From VGBV01 sp963813725 (GTDB lineage: Bacteria > Actinomycetota > Thermoleophilia > Solirubrobacterales > 70-9): DNA of 64,000 nt. The position numbers and the translations under genes are program-made. Each line of letters starts with the position of its first letter. Within the stretch, counting starts at the first letter, position 1. Below the pieces are notes generated by a model. It saw only the letters and a program-made list of their open reading frames with translations, had not been told where the DNA came from and did not search any database. This document shows positions 27,048 to 36,095 of the stretch, piece by piece. Location: assembly GCA_963813725.1 (NCBI GenBank), contig CAWFAI010000006.1, positions 62,001 through 126,000 on the forward strand, written 5' to 3'.

Positions 27048-27716
27048 ATGGCACAGGAGCGAAGCGCCCGTCTGGCCGCCTCCCCCCCGATGTTCGAGAG
27101 CCGGTTCCTGGATTTCTTCACCCGGGTGCACCCGGCGATGCCGGCGATCGTCTTCGTGCCGGTGATCGTGGCGGCGGTCTGGCTCGGCATCGACCGCGGC
27201 CTCAGCGCCGGCACCACCGCGCTGCTGGTCCTGGCTGGACTCGTGATCTGGACCCCCACCGAGTACTGGCTGCACCGCCTGGTCTTCCACTGGCAGCCGA
27301 AGTTCCGAGGCGGCGACCGCCTGCACTTCATGATCCACGGCGTCCACCACGACCACCCGAACGACGCGATGCGGCTGGTCATGCCCCCCGCGGCGAGCAT
27401 CCCGCTGGCGGCGCTCTTCTTCGGCCTCTTCGTCCTCATCTTCGGCATGCCCCACGCGCTGCCGCTGTTCGCGGGTTTCATCGCCGGCTACCTCGTCTAC
27501 GACTACACGCACTACCACGTGCACCATCACACCCCGAAGACCGAGCTCGGCCGCAAGCTGCGCGAGCAGCACATGCGCCACCACTTCCAGGACCACCACT
27601 ACGGCTTCGGGGTCAGCTCGCCGATCTGGGACGCGGTGTTTCGGACTCTGCCCAGTGTTCGGAAGAGCGAGCGCCGCGGCGAAACAGAGTCGCCGCAGCC
27701 GTCCGGCTCTAACTAA
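27048..27716 (+). CDS. Sterol desaturase / fatty-acid hydroxylase superfamily protein
   Basis: A 222-residue integral membrane di-iron enzyme. It has four hydrophobic segments and the full histidine set: HRLVFH, HGVHHDHP, HYHVHHH and HMRHHFQDHHYGFG followed by SPIWD. The pattern is closest to fatty-acid 2-hydroxylases (FA2H/Scs7-like), which add a hydroxyl next to the carboxyl of lipid acyl chains at the membrane. The next gene encodes a 2-hydroxyacid dehydrogenase on the opposite strand, with interlocking stops (CTAA), so a metabolic link is possible but not shown. Confidence 0.85.
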   Translation: MAQERSARLAASPPMFESRFLDFFTRVHPAMPAIVFVPVIVAAVWLGIDRGLSAGTTALLVLAGLVIWTPTEYWLHRLVFHWQPKFRGGDRLHFMIHGVHHDHPNDAMRLVMPPAASIPLAALFFGLFVLIFGMPHALPLFAGFIAGYLVYDYTHYHVHHHTPKTELGRKLREQHMRHHFQDHHYGFGVSSPIWDAVFRTLPSVRKSERRGETESPQPSGSN

Positions 27717-28675
27717 GCGACGCGGTTCGGGGGCTCCTCGCCCTCAAGCACCGCGATCGCGTTCAGCGCCGCCGTGCGCGCCATGCCGTCCCGGGAGGGG
27801 ACGGTCGCAGAGCCGATGTGCGGCAGCAGCACCGCGCGCGGGGCGTCGAGCAGGCTCGGCGGGACCTTCGGCTCGCCCTCATACACGTCCAGGCCCGCGG
27901 CGCCGAGCCGCCCTTCCTGGAGCGCCTCCGAGACGGCGTCGGCGTCGACCAGCGGCCCCCGCGAGGTGTTTACCAGCACACCCTCGGGCCCGATCAGATC
28001 GAGCTCCGCCGCGCCGATCAGGCGGTGGGTCTCCTCGCTGGCCGGGGCATGGATGCTGACCACGTCTGAGGCCCGCAGCAGCTCGTCCAGCTCGGCCCGC
28101 TTTGCGCCGAGGCCCCTCTCGGCCTCGGGCTTGGGGCTGCGGCTCGTGTAGACGAGCTCGGCGCCGAGGGCGCGAACCAGCTCGGCGTAGCGGCTGCCGA
28201 TCCGTCCCATTCCCACCACGCCAACCGTTGAGCCGCGCAGCTCGAGGCCCCGGTAGGCGGCGGGGTCCCAGCCCTGCCAGCGGCCCTCGCGCAGGTCGCG
28301 CTCGGCGTCGCTCATGCGCCGGCCGGCCGCCAGCGTAAGCGCCAGGGCCAGCTCGGCGGTCGCCTGCGTGAGGACGTCAGGCGTGTTGGTGACGATCACG
28401 CCGCGTTCGCGGCAGGCGTCCAGATCGACGTTGTCGTATCCGACCGCGAAGTTGGCCGAGACCTTGAGCTGCTCGCCGGCCGCGTCCAGCAGCTCTCCGT
28501 CGACCGGCACCGTCGGGTCCGGGACCAGCGCCGAGGCGCCGGGAACCAGCTCCAGCAGCCGCTCGCGCGTGGCGTCCAGACCGCCGACGCTGACCTCGTA
28601 GCGGTCTGTCAGCAGGTCGAGACCCGCGGGCAGCAGAACCCGGCAGACGACGACCATGGGACGTTTTTCATTCAT
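27713..28675 (-). CDS. D-2-hydroxyacid dehydrogenase (glyoxylate/hydroxypyruvate reductase type)
   Basis: A 320-residue NAD(P)-dependent dehydrogenase. The Rossmann loop VGVVGMGRIGSRYAELVRALG (core GMGRIG) is near 150-165, the catalytic Arg in VNTSRGPLVD near 235, Glu in DVYEGEPKVP and His in LLPHIGSAT near 285. The order and size match the GyaR/GhrB group, which reduces glyoxylate or hydroxypyruvate. It could also act on longer 2-oxoacids. Confidence 0.9.
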   Translation of the reverse strand: MNEKRPMVVVCRVLLPAGLDLLTDRYEVSVGGLDATRERLLELVPGASALVPDPTVPVDGELLDAAGEQLKVSANFAVGYDNVDLDACRERGVIVTNTPDVLTQATAELALALTLAAGRRMSDAERDLREGRWQGWDPAAYRGLELRGSTVGVVGMGRIGSRYAELVRALGAELVYTSRSPKPEAERGLGAKRAELDELLRASDVVSIHAPASEETHRLIGAAELDLIGPEGVLVNTSRGPLVDADAVSEALQEGRLGAAGLDVYEGEPKVPPSLLDAPRAVLLPHIGSATVPSRDGMARTAALNAIAVLEGEEPPNRVA

Positions 28676-28686
28676 TGGTGAGCTGG

Positions 28687-28697
28687 GTAACGGTTAC
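28687..28697. promoter_or_regulatory. Short palindrome in the divergent region
   Basis: GTAAC-G-GTTAC, a perfect 11-base palindrome in an AT-richer gap between the divergent 2-hydroxyacid dehydrogenase gene and the winged-helix gene. It could be an operator for either gene. The evidence is only the symmetry and location. Confidence 0.3.
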
Positions 28698-28754
28698 AGT
28701 GAACTGACACTAAAAGTAACTACCGGGGAAAGGTCCTCGGAAGGGAACCTCACA

Positions 28755-29105
28755 ATGCCACAGGCTTCGAACACAGTTGACAAGGCGAGGGCGCTGCTGG
28801 AGCAGCGCCGCGACGAGCTTCATCGCGAGCTGCGCCAGATCGAGGACGCGATCTCTGGCCTCGGCGGCCGCAAGCGCGGCCCGGGACGCCCGCGGGGATC
28901 CGGCGGCAGGCGTCGCCGCGGCCGCCGCGGCGGGACCCGCGCCGACCAAGCCGTCAAGCTGATCGGCGAGAACCCCGGCATCGGCGTCTCCGAGCTCGGG
29001 AAGAAGATGCACCTGAAGGCGCCGAACTACCTCTACCGGGTGCTGCCCGACCTGGAGAAGGAAGGGCGGATCAAGAAGAAGGGACGCGGCTACCACCCCG
29101 GCTGA
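28755..29105 (+). CDS. Basic DNA-binding protein: coiled coil, arginine-rich linker, winged helix
   Basis: About 116 residues from the ATG at 28755. Residues 5-32 form a charged helix (ALLEQRRDELHRELRQIEDAI) likely to pair as a coiled coil. Residues 35-60 are an AT-hook-like GRP/Arg-rich linker (KRGPGRPRGSGG, RRRRGRRGG). Residues 62-115 look like a winged helix (ENPGIGVSELGKKMHLKAPN, LYRVLPDLEKEGRIKKKGRGY). It probably binds DNA broadly, as a nucleoid-associated or regulatory protein. GRPRG is the classic minor-groove motif. A longer frame starts at 28656 but crosses the divergent promoter region. Confidence 0.75.
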   Translation: MPQASNTVDKARALLEQRRDELHRELRQIEDAISGLGGRKRGPGRPRGSGGRRRRGRRGGTRADQAVKLIGENPGIGVSELGKKMHLKAPNYLYRVLPDLEKEGRIKKKGRGYHPG

Positions 29106-29265
29106 GCGGGAATCCCGGCAGGCTATGCCACTGATCGGGAGCAGCCCAGCGCGCCCGCGACGGTGATCGCGGCGCGCTGTCCCCTTTCGCTCCCCTTGAT
29201 GTCTCCCCTCAACATCGTGCGAAGTATCCGCCCCAGGCGCCGCCGATACAAGCCCCGGCCGCCGG

Positions 29266-30248
<983 letters not shown>

Positions 30249-30252
<4 letters not shown>

Positions 30253-31479
30253 TTCATCTCCTTCTCGAGGTTCTGGTCGATCGAGGCGAGGAACTCCTCC
30301 GTCGTCTCGAACTTCTGGTCCCCGCCCACCAGCAGGGCGAGGTCCTTGGTCATATGCCCGCTCTCCACGGTCTCGACGCAGACTCGCTCCAGGGTCGTAG
30401 CGAACTCGGTGACCTCGGGGGTCTCGTCCATGCGACCGCGGGCGGCGAGGGCGCGGGTCCAGGCGAAGATCGATGCGATCGGGTTGGTGGAGGTCTTCTC
30501 GCCCTTCTCGTGCTGGCGGAAGTGGCGGGTGACGGTGCCGTGGGCGGCCTCGGCCTCGACCGTCTTGCCGTCGGGCGTCATCAGGACACGCTGGTCATGA
30601 GCCCGAGCGAGCCGAACCCCTGCGCGACGGTGTCGGACTGCACGTCGCCGTCGTAGTTCTTGCAGGCCCAGAGGTATCCGCCCTCCCACTTCAGCGCCGC
30701 GGCGACCATGTCATCGATCAGGCGGTGCTCGTAGGTCAGGCCCGCAGCGTCGAACTCGCTCTTGAACTCGTCCTCGAAGACCTCCTGGAAGAGGTCCTTG
30801 AAGCGGCCGTCGTAGGTCTTCAGGATCGTGTTCTTCGTCGACATGTAGACCGGGAACTTCCGCTCCAGGCCGTAGCGGAACGAGGCGCGGGCGAAGTCGC
30901 GAATGGAGTCGTCGCGGTTGTACATCGCCATCGCGATGCCTCCGCCCTCATCCGCGGGGAAGTCGTAGACGTCGAGCTCGATCGGCCCGGCGTCGCCCTT
31001 GTCCGGGTGGAAGCTGAGGACCAGCTTGCCGCCGCCCTCGGGGATCAGGGTGTCGGTGGCCCGGTACTGGTCGCCGAAGGCGTGACGGCCGATGATGATC
31101 GGCTTCGTCCAGCCGGGCACCAGGCGCGGGATGTTGGAGATCACGATCGGCTCGCGGAAGATGACCCCGCCCAGGATGTTGCGGATCGTCCCGTTGGGCG
31201 AGCGGTACATCGCCTTCAGCCCGAACTCCTCGACCCTCGCCTCGTCGGGCGTGATCGTCGCGCACTTGACGCCGACCCCGTGCTCCTTGATCGCCTCGGC
31301 CGCGTCGACCGTGATCTGGTCCTCGGTGGCATCGCGGCTCTCGATCCCCAGGTCGAAGTAGATGAGTTCCAGTCGAGGTAGGGCAGGATCAGCTGCTCCT
31401 TGATGAAGGCCCAGATGATCCGGGTCATCTCGTCGCCGTCGAGCTCGACGATGGGGTTCTTGACTTCGATCTTCGCCAC
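30249..31479 (-). pseudogene. icd: NADP-dependent isocitrate dehydrogenase (eukaryote-like type), two frameshifts
   Basis: Conserved sequence runs through three frames. 31479 to ~31371 encodes the N-terminus (MAKIEVKNPIVELDGDEMTR, FIKEQLILPYLD); one base appears to be missing near 31371. From there to ~30590 comes IYFDLGIESRDATEDQITVD, KCATITPDEARVEEF, SPNGTIRNILGG and LTYEHRLIDDMVA; near 30588 the frame shifts again (one or two extra bases) and TPDGKTVEAEAAHGTVTRH to the stop at 30249 completes the protein. Joined, it is about 409 residues, the size of homodimeric IDH1/IDH2-type enzymes. The remaining sequence is perfectly conserved, so sequence errors are more likely than gene loss. The start is a GTG. 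Confidence 0.88.
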
Positions 31480-31567
31480 GGGGCGGCGATGCTAACGACG
31501 CCGCGCGGCGCCTGTTCTTGGGGGGCCGCCCCCGCGCCCGGCCACCTCGGCTGCGAGAATGGGCCGG

Positions 31568-33232
31568 ATGGCGACTGTCGAGCGTCCCACCGGAGTCCGC
31601 ACCCACGAGGTCGCGAACCAGCCCGAGCCGCTGGTTGACTACAACGTCTTCGAGGCCGACCGTCCCCTGGTCGAGGCCGTCCGGCGCGAGGGCGCCGACT
31701 GGGCCGAGGAGCGGATCTCGGGCATCGGGCAGCTGGCCGGCTCGGGGAGGGCGATCGAGCTGGGTCGCCAGGCCAACGAGAACCCGCCGAAACTGCGCAC
31801 CCACGACCGCTACGGCAACCGCGTGGACGAGGTCGAGTTCCACCCCGCCTGGCACGAGCTGCTGGGGGCGTCGGTCGCCAACGAGCTGCACTCGCTGCCG
31901 TGGCGCGAGCCTGGCCCCGGCGCCCATGTCGCCCGCGGCGCGGCGTTCATGTGCTTCAGCCAGGCCGAGGCCGGGGTCGGCTGCCCGATCTCGATGACCT
32001 ACTCGATCCAGCCGGCGCTGCGCCACCAGCCCGAGCTTGCCGAGGAGTGGGAGCCGCGCTTCCTCTCCGACTCCTATGACCCTCGCAACGTTCCCGCCAC
32101 CGAGAAGCCGGGCGCGCTGGCGGGGATGGGGATGACGGAGAAGCAGGGAGGTTCGGACGTGCGCGCCAACACCACGGTCGCGCGGCCCCTGAACGGGGGC
32201 GGCCCGGGCGCCGAGTACGAGCTGACCGGCCACAAGTGGTTCTTCTCGGCGCCCATGTGCGACGCGTTCCTGGTCCTGGCGCAGGCCGACGGCGGCATCT
32301 CCTGCTTCCTCTTCCCCCGCTGGCTGCCCGACGGCGAGCGCAACCGCTTCCGGCTGCAGCGCCTGAAGGACAAGCTGGGCAACCGCTCCAACGCCAGCTC
32401 GGAGATCGAGTTCGACGGCGCCTGGGCGCGGCTGGTCGGGGAGGAGGGCGCGGGGGTGCGCACGATCATCGAGATGGTCAATCACACCCGGCTCGACTGT
32501 GTGCAGGGCGCGGCCAGCGGCATGCGGGCCGGTCTGGCACAGGCGATCAACCACGCCTCGGGACGTGCGACGTTCGGCAAGACCCTGATCGATTGGCCTC
32601 TGATGCAGAACGTGTTGGCCGACCTGGCGGTGGAGTCAGAGGCGGCGACGATCGCGGCCATGCGCCTGGCGCGGTCCTACGACGAGTCGATCGCCGGCGA
32701 CGAGCAGGCCGAGGCCTTCAAGCGCATCTCGAACGCGGTCCTGAAGTACTGGACCTGCAAGCGCGGCCCGGCGCACGCGGCCGAGTGCCTGGAGTGCCTG
32801 GGGGGCAACGGCTACGTCGAGGAATCCGGCCTGCCCCGCCTGTATCGCGAGGTCCCCTTGGCCTCGATCTGGGAGGGATCGGGCAACGTCCAGTGCCTGG
32901 ACGTGCTGCGAGCGATGGTGAAGAGCCCCGACTCGCTCGAGGCCTACTTCGCCGAGGTGGCTGAGGGCTCAACGGAACCGCGGGTGGCGGCCGAGGCCAA
33001 GGCGCTGCGCGAGGAACTCGGCGACATGGCCGAGATGGAAACCCGAGCCCGGCGCATCGTCGAGCGTATGGCCCTGCTGTTGCAGGGCTCGCTGCTGGTC
33101 CGCTTCGGCGACGAGGCCGTCGCCGACGCCTTCTGCGCCTCACGGCTGGAGGGGGACTGGGGCCGAGCCTTCGGCACCCTCCCGGCAGGCACCGGCTTCA
33201 CCCGCATCATCGACCGCCACCGAGCGGCCTGA
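31568..33232 (+). CDS. AidB-like acyl-CoA dehydrogenase
   Basis: A 554-residue flavoenzyme of the acyl-CoA dehydrogenase superfamily. The opening THEVANQPEPLVDYNVFEAD is the signature of the AidB/DNA-alkylation-response subgroup, as are GMGMTEKQGGSDVRANTT, TGHKWFFSAPMCDAF, ECLGGNGYVEESGLPRLYRE and PLASIWEGSGNVQ. Length fits AidB (about 540) rather than ordinary ACADs (about 380). AidB binds FAD and DNA in E. coli, but isovaleryl-CoA-like activity is weak. No DNA-repair genes are adjacent. GAGAAT lies seven bases before the ATG. Confidence 0.9.
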   Translation: MATVERPTGVRTHEVANQPEPLVDYNVFEADRPLVEAVRREGADWAEERISGIGQLAGSGRAIELGRQANENPPKLRTHDRYGNRVDEVEFHPAWHELLGASVANELHSLPWREPGPGAHVARGAAFMCFSQAEAGVGCPISMTYSIQPALRHQPELAEEWEPRFLSDSYDPRNVPATEKPGALAGMGMTEKQGGSDVRANTTVARPLNGGGPGAEYELTGHKWFFSAPMCDAFLVLAQADGGISCFLFPRWLPDGERNRFRLQRLKDKLGNRSNASSEIEFDGAWARLVGEEGAGVRTIIEMVNHTRLDCVQGAASGMRAGLAQAINHASGRATFGKTLIDWPLMQNVLADLAVESEAATIAAMRLARSYDESIAGDEQAEAFKRISNAVLKYWTCKRGPAHAAECLECLGGNGYVEESGLPRLYREVPLASIWEGSGNVQCLDVLRAMVKSPDSLEAYFAEVAEGSTEPRVAAEAKALREELGDMAEMETRARRIVERMALLLQGSLLVRFGDEAVADAFCASRLEGDWGRAFGTLPAGTGFTRIIDRHRAA

Positions 33233-33260
33233 AGGCCGCGACACGTCGGCCGCCCAGCGC

Positions 33261-33449
33261 CTAGTCCGGCTGCTTGGGGGGCATCAGCGCGCCGATGATC
33301 CAGAACAGCGGGAGGAAGATGCCGAGAATGAACATCACCCAGTGGCCCTTGCGGATCGAGATGATCCCCAACGTCACCATCAGGACGAAATAGAGAATCC
33401 CTCCGATTACGAATTCCACGCGCTCCCCTTCGCTCGTTGGCCGGGACAA
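33261..33449 (-). CDS. Small two-helix membrane protein
   Basis: A 62-residue protein with two hydrophobic helices (residues about 12-30 and 36-55) joined by a short basic turn (SIRKGHW), ending in PPKQPD. This hairpin layout with a conserved basic turn is common in short actinobacterial membrane proteins of unknown function. The first eleven residues are polar, and a GTG at residue 11 (VEFVIGG) is a plausible alternative start. No function proposed. Confidence 0.6.
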   Translation of the reverse strand: MSRPTSEGERVEFVIGGILYFVLMVTLGIISIRKGHWVMFILGIFLPLFWIIGALMPPKQPD

Positions 33450-33490
33450 CCTATCCGGATCGGCGCCGCTGGGCCCAAGCCGCAGGGCGA

Positions 33491-33919
33491 TCAGCTTTCG
33501 GCCGGCGGGCGCTCAAGCATGATCGGGGAAGGAGGTCCGAAGCCGAGCGCGGAATAGAAGCCCTCGGCGTCCTCGGTTCCCAGCAGCCAGCGGAGCCCCG
33601 CCTGCGTGCCGCCCTCCACCGCCTCGCGGACCAACTCCAAGCCCAGGCCGCGGCCGCGGTGGGCCTCGAGGATGAAAACGTCGGCGAGGTAGGCGAAGAC
33701 GGCGTCGTCGGAGACCACGCGACAGAAGCCCACCTGCGACCCGTCAGGCGCGTATATCCCGATCACCCGCGTGGCCTCGTCCACCAGGCGGCGCACCTCC
33801 TCCAGCGGGCGGTCCTTCGCCCAGTAGGACTCCTCGGAGAGGTAGGGATGGACGACCGCGATGTCGGTGCGGCCACGGTCGTCGTCGAGCTCGTAGCCGC
33901 CCTCGAGCTCGCGCCTCAT
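33491..33919 (-). CDS. GNAT-family N-acetyltransferase
   Basis: About 142 residues from the ATG at 33919; a longer frame begins at 34000 but would overlap the upstream gene. The acetyl-CoA binding loop is HRGRGLGLELVREAVEGG and the substrate strand motif is AYLADVFILEAHRG; FYSALGFGPPSPIML is the usual C-terminal motif. The N-terminal YLSEESYWAKDRPLEEV resembles GNAT proteins of the YjgM/PA2578 type. It probably acetylates a small molecule. It lies seven bases downstream of the flavin-binding gene. Confidence 0.88.
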   Translation of the reverse strand: MRRELEGGYELDDDRGRTDIAVVHPYLSEESYWAKDRPLEEVRRLVDEATRVIGIYAPDGSQVGFCRVVSDDAVFAYLADVFILEAHRGRGLGLELVREAVEGGTQAGLRWLLGTEDAEGFYSALGFGPPSPIMLERPPAES

Positions 33920-33926
33920 GCGGGGA

Positions 33927-34586
33927 TCAGCGAGTCCACCGTCGTAGGTGAACCGGCGCAGGGGTGTCGTCCGGAAAGCTGACGTCGGGGACGGGTGCAC
34001 CGGCCCGCAACTCCAACGGCACCACGCCGGCCCAGTGCGGTAGGGCCATGTCCCTTTCCTCGTCCTGCCCCGGGCCCTCCCGGACCTTCGCCGAGGCCTC
34101 CTCGATGTCCAGTCTCAGAACCTCGGTCCCGCGCAACTCCTTCTCGTCAGGCCCTCGCACCTCGTCGGAACGCCCCTCGGCGATGTGCTCGACGACGGCG
34201 CGCAGGGCCGAGTGCTTCTCCTCGGCATGCTCAACCCGGGTCGCGGTACCCAGGACGACCACGGACCGGTAGTTCAGCGAGTGGTGAATCGCAGCCCGGG
34301 TCAGAACCAGTCCGTCCACCAGCGTCGCCGTCAGACAGAGCGCCGTCCCGCCCGCCAGCGTCTTCAGCGTGCGGCTGCCGCGGGAGCCGTGCAGATAGAT
34401 GACCTCACCGACGCGCGCGTGGATCATGGGGATCGCGTACGGCCGGCCGTCGTCTACGAACGCGACATGACAGATCAGGGCTTCATCGAGGATCCCGTGA
34501 ATCAGGTCGCGGTCGTAGCTGCCGCGCTGCGGCTTGCGGCGGACCCGCGTCCGCTCGGTTGGCTCGTAAGAGGCATCCCCGGTCAT
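33927..34586 (-). CDS. Pyridoxamine 5'-phosphate oxidase-like flavin-binding protein (NimA type)
   Basis: About 219 residues from the ATG at 34586 (a TTG at 34592 is also in frame). Split-barrel FMN-binding motifs: ILDEALICHVAFVDDGRPYAIPMIHARVGEVIYLHGSRGSRTLKTLAGG, and NYRSVVVLGTATRVE. These match the pyridoxamine-oxidase-related/NimA family, whose members reduce nitro groups or bind heme or FMN; it is not PdxH itself, which is found at 56.3 kb. It precedes a GNAT gene on the same strand. Confidence 0.85.
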   Translation of the reverse strand: MTGDASYEPTERTRVRRKPQRGSYDRDLIHGILDEALICHVAFVDDGRPYAIPMIHARVGEVIYLHGSRGSRTLKTLAGGTALCLTATLVDGLVLTRAAIHHSLNYRSVVVLGTATRVEHAEEKHSALRAVVEHIAEGRSDEVRGPDEKELRGTEVLRLDIEEASAKVREGPGQDEERDMALPHWAGVVPLELRAGAPVPDVSFPDDTPAPVHLRRWTR

Positions 34587-34628
34587 GGCCAACGATGGTA
34601 GGCACGCTCCTCGGTATCGGCCGGAGAA

Positions 34629-34825
34629 CTACAGGCCGTGGTTTGGCCACTCCGGCGTCCGGCCCTCCTTGAAGGCACGGGCGCCTATTGCGTGGGAGTC
34701 GCGGCGGGCGAACATCGAGAGGCAGTTCTCGGCTTCCTGGCGCACTGTGTGGTGCAGCTGGTCGTCGACTCGTAGAGGAGCGTTTCGTAGTCGCCTGCCA
34801 TGCGCGCCAAAGCTATCGCTCGCGC
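34629..34825 (-). pseudogene. Fragment of an enoyl-CoA hydratase (C-terminus)
   Basis: In the 311-base gap between the flavin-binding gene and the M50 protease, the minus strand encodes the typical end of a crotonase-family protein. The first piece is LARMAGDYETLLYESTTS in one frame to about 34759; after a one-base shift the next frame continues with HHTVRQEAENCLSMFARRDS and then ARAFKEGRTPEWPN to a stop at 34629. The rest of the gene is absent because the M50 gene begins just upstream. This looks like a true remnant of a deleted gene. Confidence 0.6.
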
Positions 34826-34891
34826 GCAAGCGGCGGGCGCGAGCGGCCGATCCGATGCCGGGCTGCGCTCGGCCTGAGGGCGGCGCCACCC

Positions 34892-34897
34892 TAAGAT
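34892..34897 (+). promoter_or_regulatory. Leaderless -10 hexamer TAAGAT before the M50 gene
   Basis: TAAGAT, six bases before the GTG at 34904. Confidence 0.5.
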
Positions 34898-34903
34898 CCG
34901 CCC

Positions 34904-36073
34904 GTGGGCTCGGGAAACATCACGCTGTTCCACGTGCGGGGGATCCGGATCGGGGTCGACTACTCCTGGTTCCTGGTCCTGTTCTTGATCATCTTCTGGC
35001 TCTCGGGCTTCTACCGCGACGCGCTCGGCACGAGCGACGACGCCACAGGGCCCTACGTGCTGGCGGTGATCAGCGCCCTGCTCTTCTTCGGCTCGATCCT
35101 GCTGCACGAGCTGGGGCACGCCTTCGTCGCCATCCGCAACGGAATCGGCATTCAGGGCATCACGCTGTGGATGTTCGGAGGCATCGCGCGGATGGCCCGC
35201 GACACCGACACCCCGGGCAAGGAGTTCAAGGTCGCGATCGGCGGCCCGGTGGTGACCCTGCTGATAGTCGTCGCCTGCACCGCCTTGGGCCTCGCCCTAG
35301 CCGGCCCGGATGAGTTCCGCGACGCGGCCCTGACCGAGAGCGGCACCCGGACCTCGGGGGCAGCGGCGGTGATCGCGTGGCTCGCCTCGATCAACCTCCT
35401 GGTCTTGGTGTTCAACCTCGTGCCGGCCTTCCCCCTGGACGGCGGGCGGATCGCGCGCGCGATCGCCTGGCGGGTCACCGGCGACCGCGGCAAGGCGACC
35501 CGCTTCGCCGCGACCCTGGGGCGCGGCTTCGCCTACATCCTGATCGGGCTGGGGATCCTGCTCGTCTTCCAGGGCGACGCGATCAGCGGCCTCTGGCTCG
35601 CCGTCGTCGGCTTCATCCTCAACGGCGCGGCGCGCGGGGCGATCGTGCAGAGCAAGGTCGAGGGCCAGCTAGGCGGGCTCTCGGTGGGCGACGTGATGGA
35701 CCGCGAGCCCGTCGCGATCCCCGAGGACGCATCGGTCGCGCGCGCCCTGGATGAGTTCTTCCTGCGCTACCGCTACCCCTGGTTCCCGGTGATCGACGGA
35801 TCCTCGCGCTTCATCGGCCTGCTCGACCACGGCACCGTCGACGGCGTCGATCCGGCCGAGCGAGCGAGCAAGACCGTGGGCCAGATCCTCGCCCGCGACG
35901 AGGGTGCCTTGACGGTGCCCGACGACGCCCCCCTGGAGACCGTGCTGGGCAACGACGCCCTGCGACGGCTCGGGGCCCTGATGGCGATCGACGGCGAGGG
36001 CCGGCTCAGCGGCGTCATCACCGTGGACGCGGTCGGCCGCGCGCTGCGCACGCCGGCGCCACCAGCCGCCTAG
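34904..36073 (+). CDS. Site-2-type M50 metalloprotease with CBS domains
   Basis: A 389-residue membrane protease starting with GTG. The zinc motif HELGH is at residues 68-72 in a membrane helix, and the second motif is NLVPAFPLDGGR near 177-188, which supplies the third ligand. Six hydrophobic segments cover residues 20-245. A pair of CBS domains follows (VGDVMDREPVAIPEDASV; VGQILARDEGALTVPDDAPL), which in relatives bind adenine nucleotides and control access to the active site. Related mycobacterial Rip-type and SpoIVFB-like proteases cut membrane-bound regulators. The target is unknown. Confidence 0.92.
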   Translation: MGSGNITLFHVRGIRIGVDYSWFLVLFLIIFWLSGFYRDALGTSDDATGPYVLAVISALLFFGSILLHELGHAFVAIRNGIGIQGITLWMFGGIARMARDTDTPGKEFKVAIGGPVVTLLIVVACTALGLALAGPDEFRDAALTESGTRTSGAAAVIAWLASINLLVLVFNLVPAFPLDGGRIARAIAWRVTGDRGKATRFAATLGRGFAYILIGLGILLVFQGDAISGLWLAVVGFILNGAARGAIVQSKVEGQLGGLSVGDVMDREPVAIPEDASVARALDEFFLRYRYPWFPVIDGSSRFIGLLDHGTVDGVDPAERASKTVGQILARDEGALTVPDDAPLETVLGNDALRRLGALMAIDGEGRLSGVITVDAVGRALRTPAPPAA

Positions 36074-36083
36074 CCGTCCTATA

Positions 36084-36089
36084 TAGGAT
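36084..36089 (+). promoter_or_regulatory. Leaderless -10 hexamer TAGGAT before sdhA
   Basis: TAGGAT within a TATATAGGAT patch, six bases before the GTG at 36096. Confidence 0.55.
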
Positions 36090-36095
36090 CGGCTC

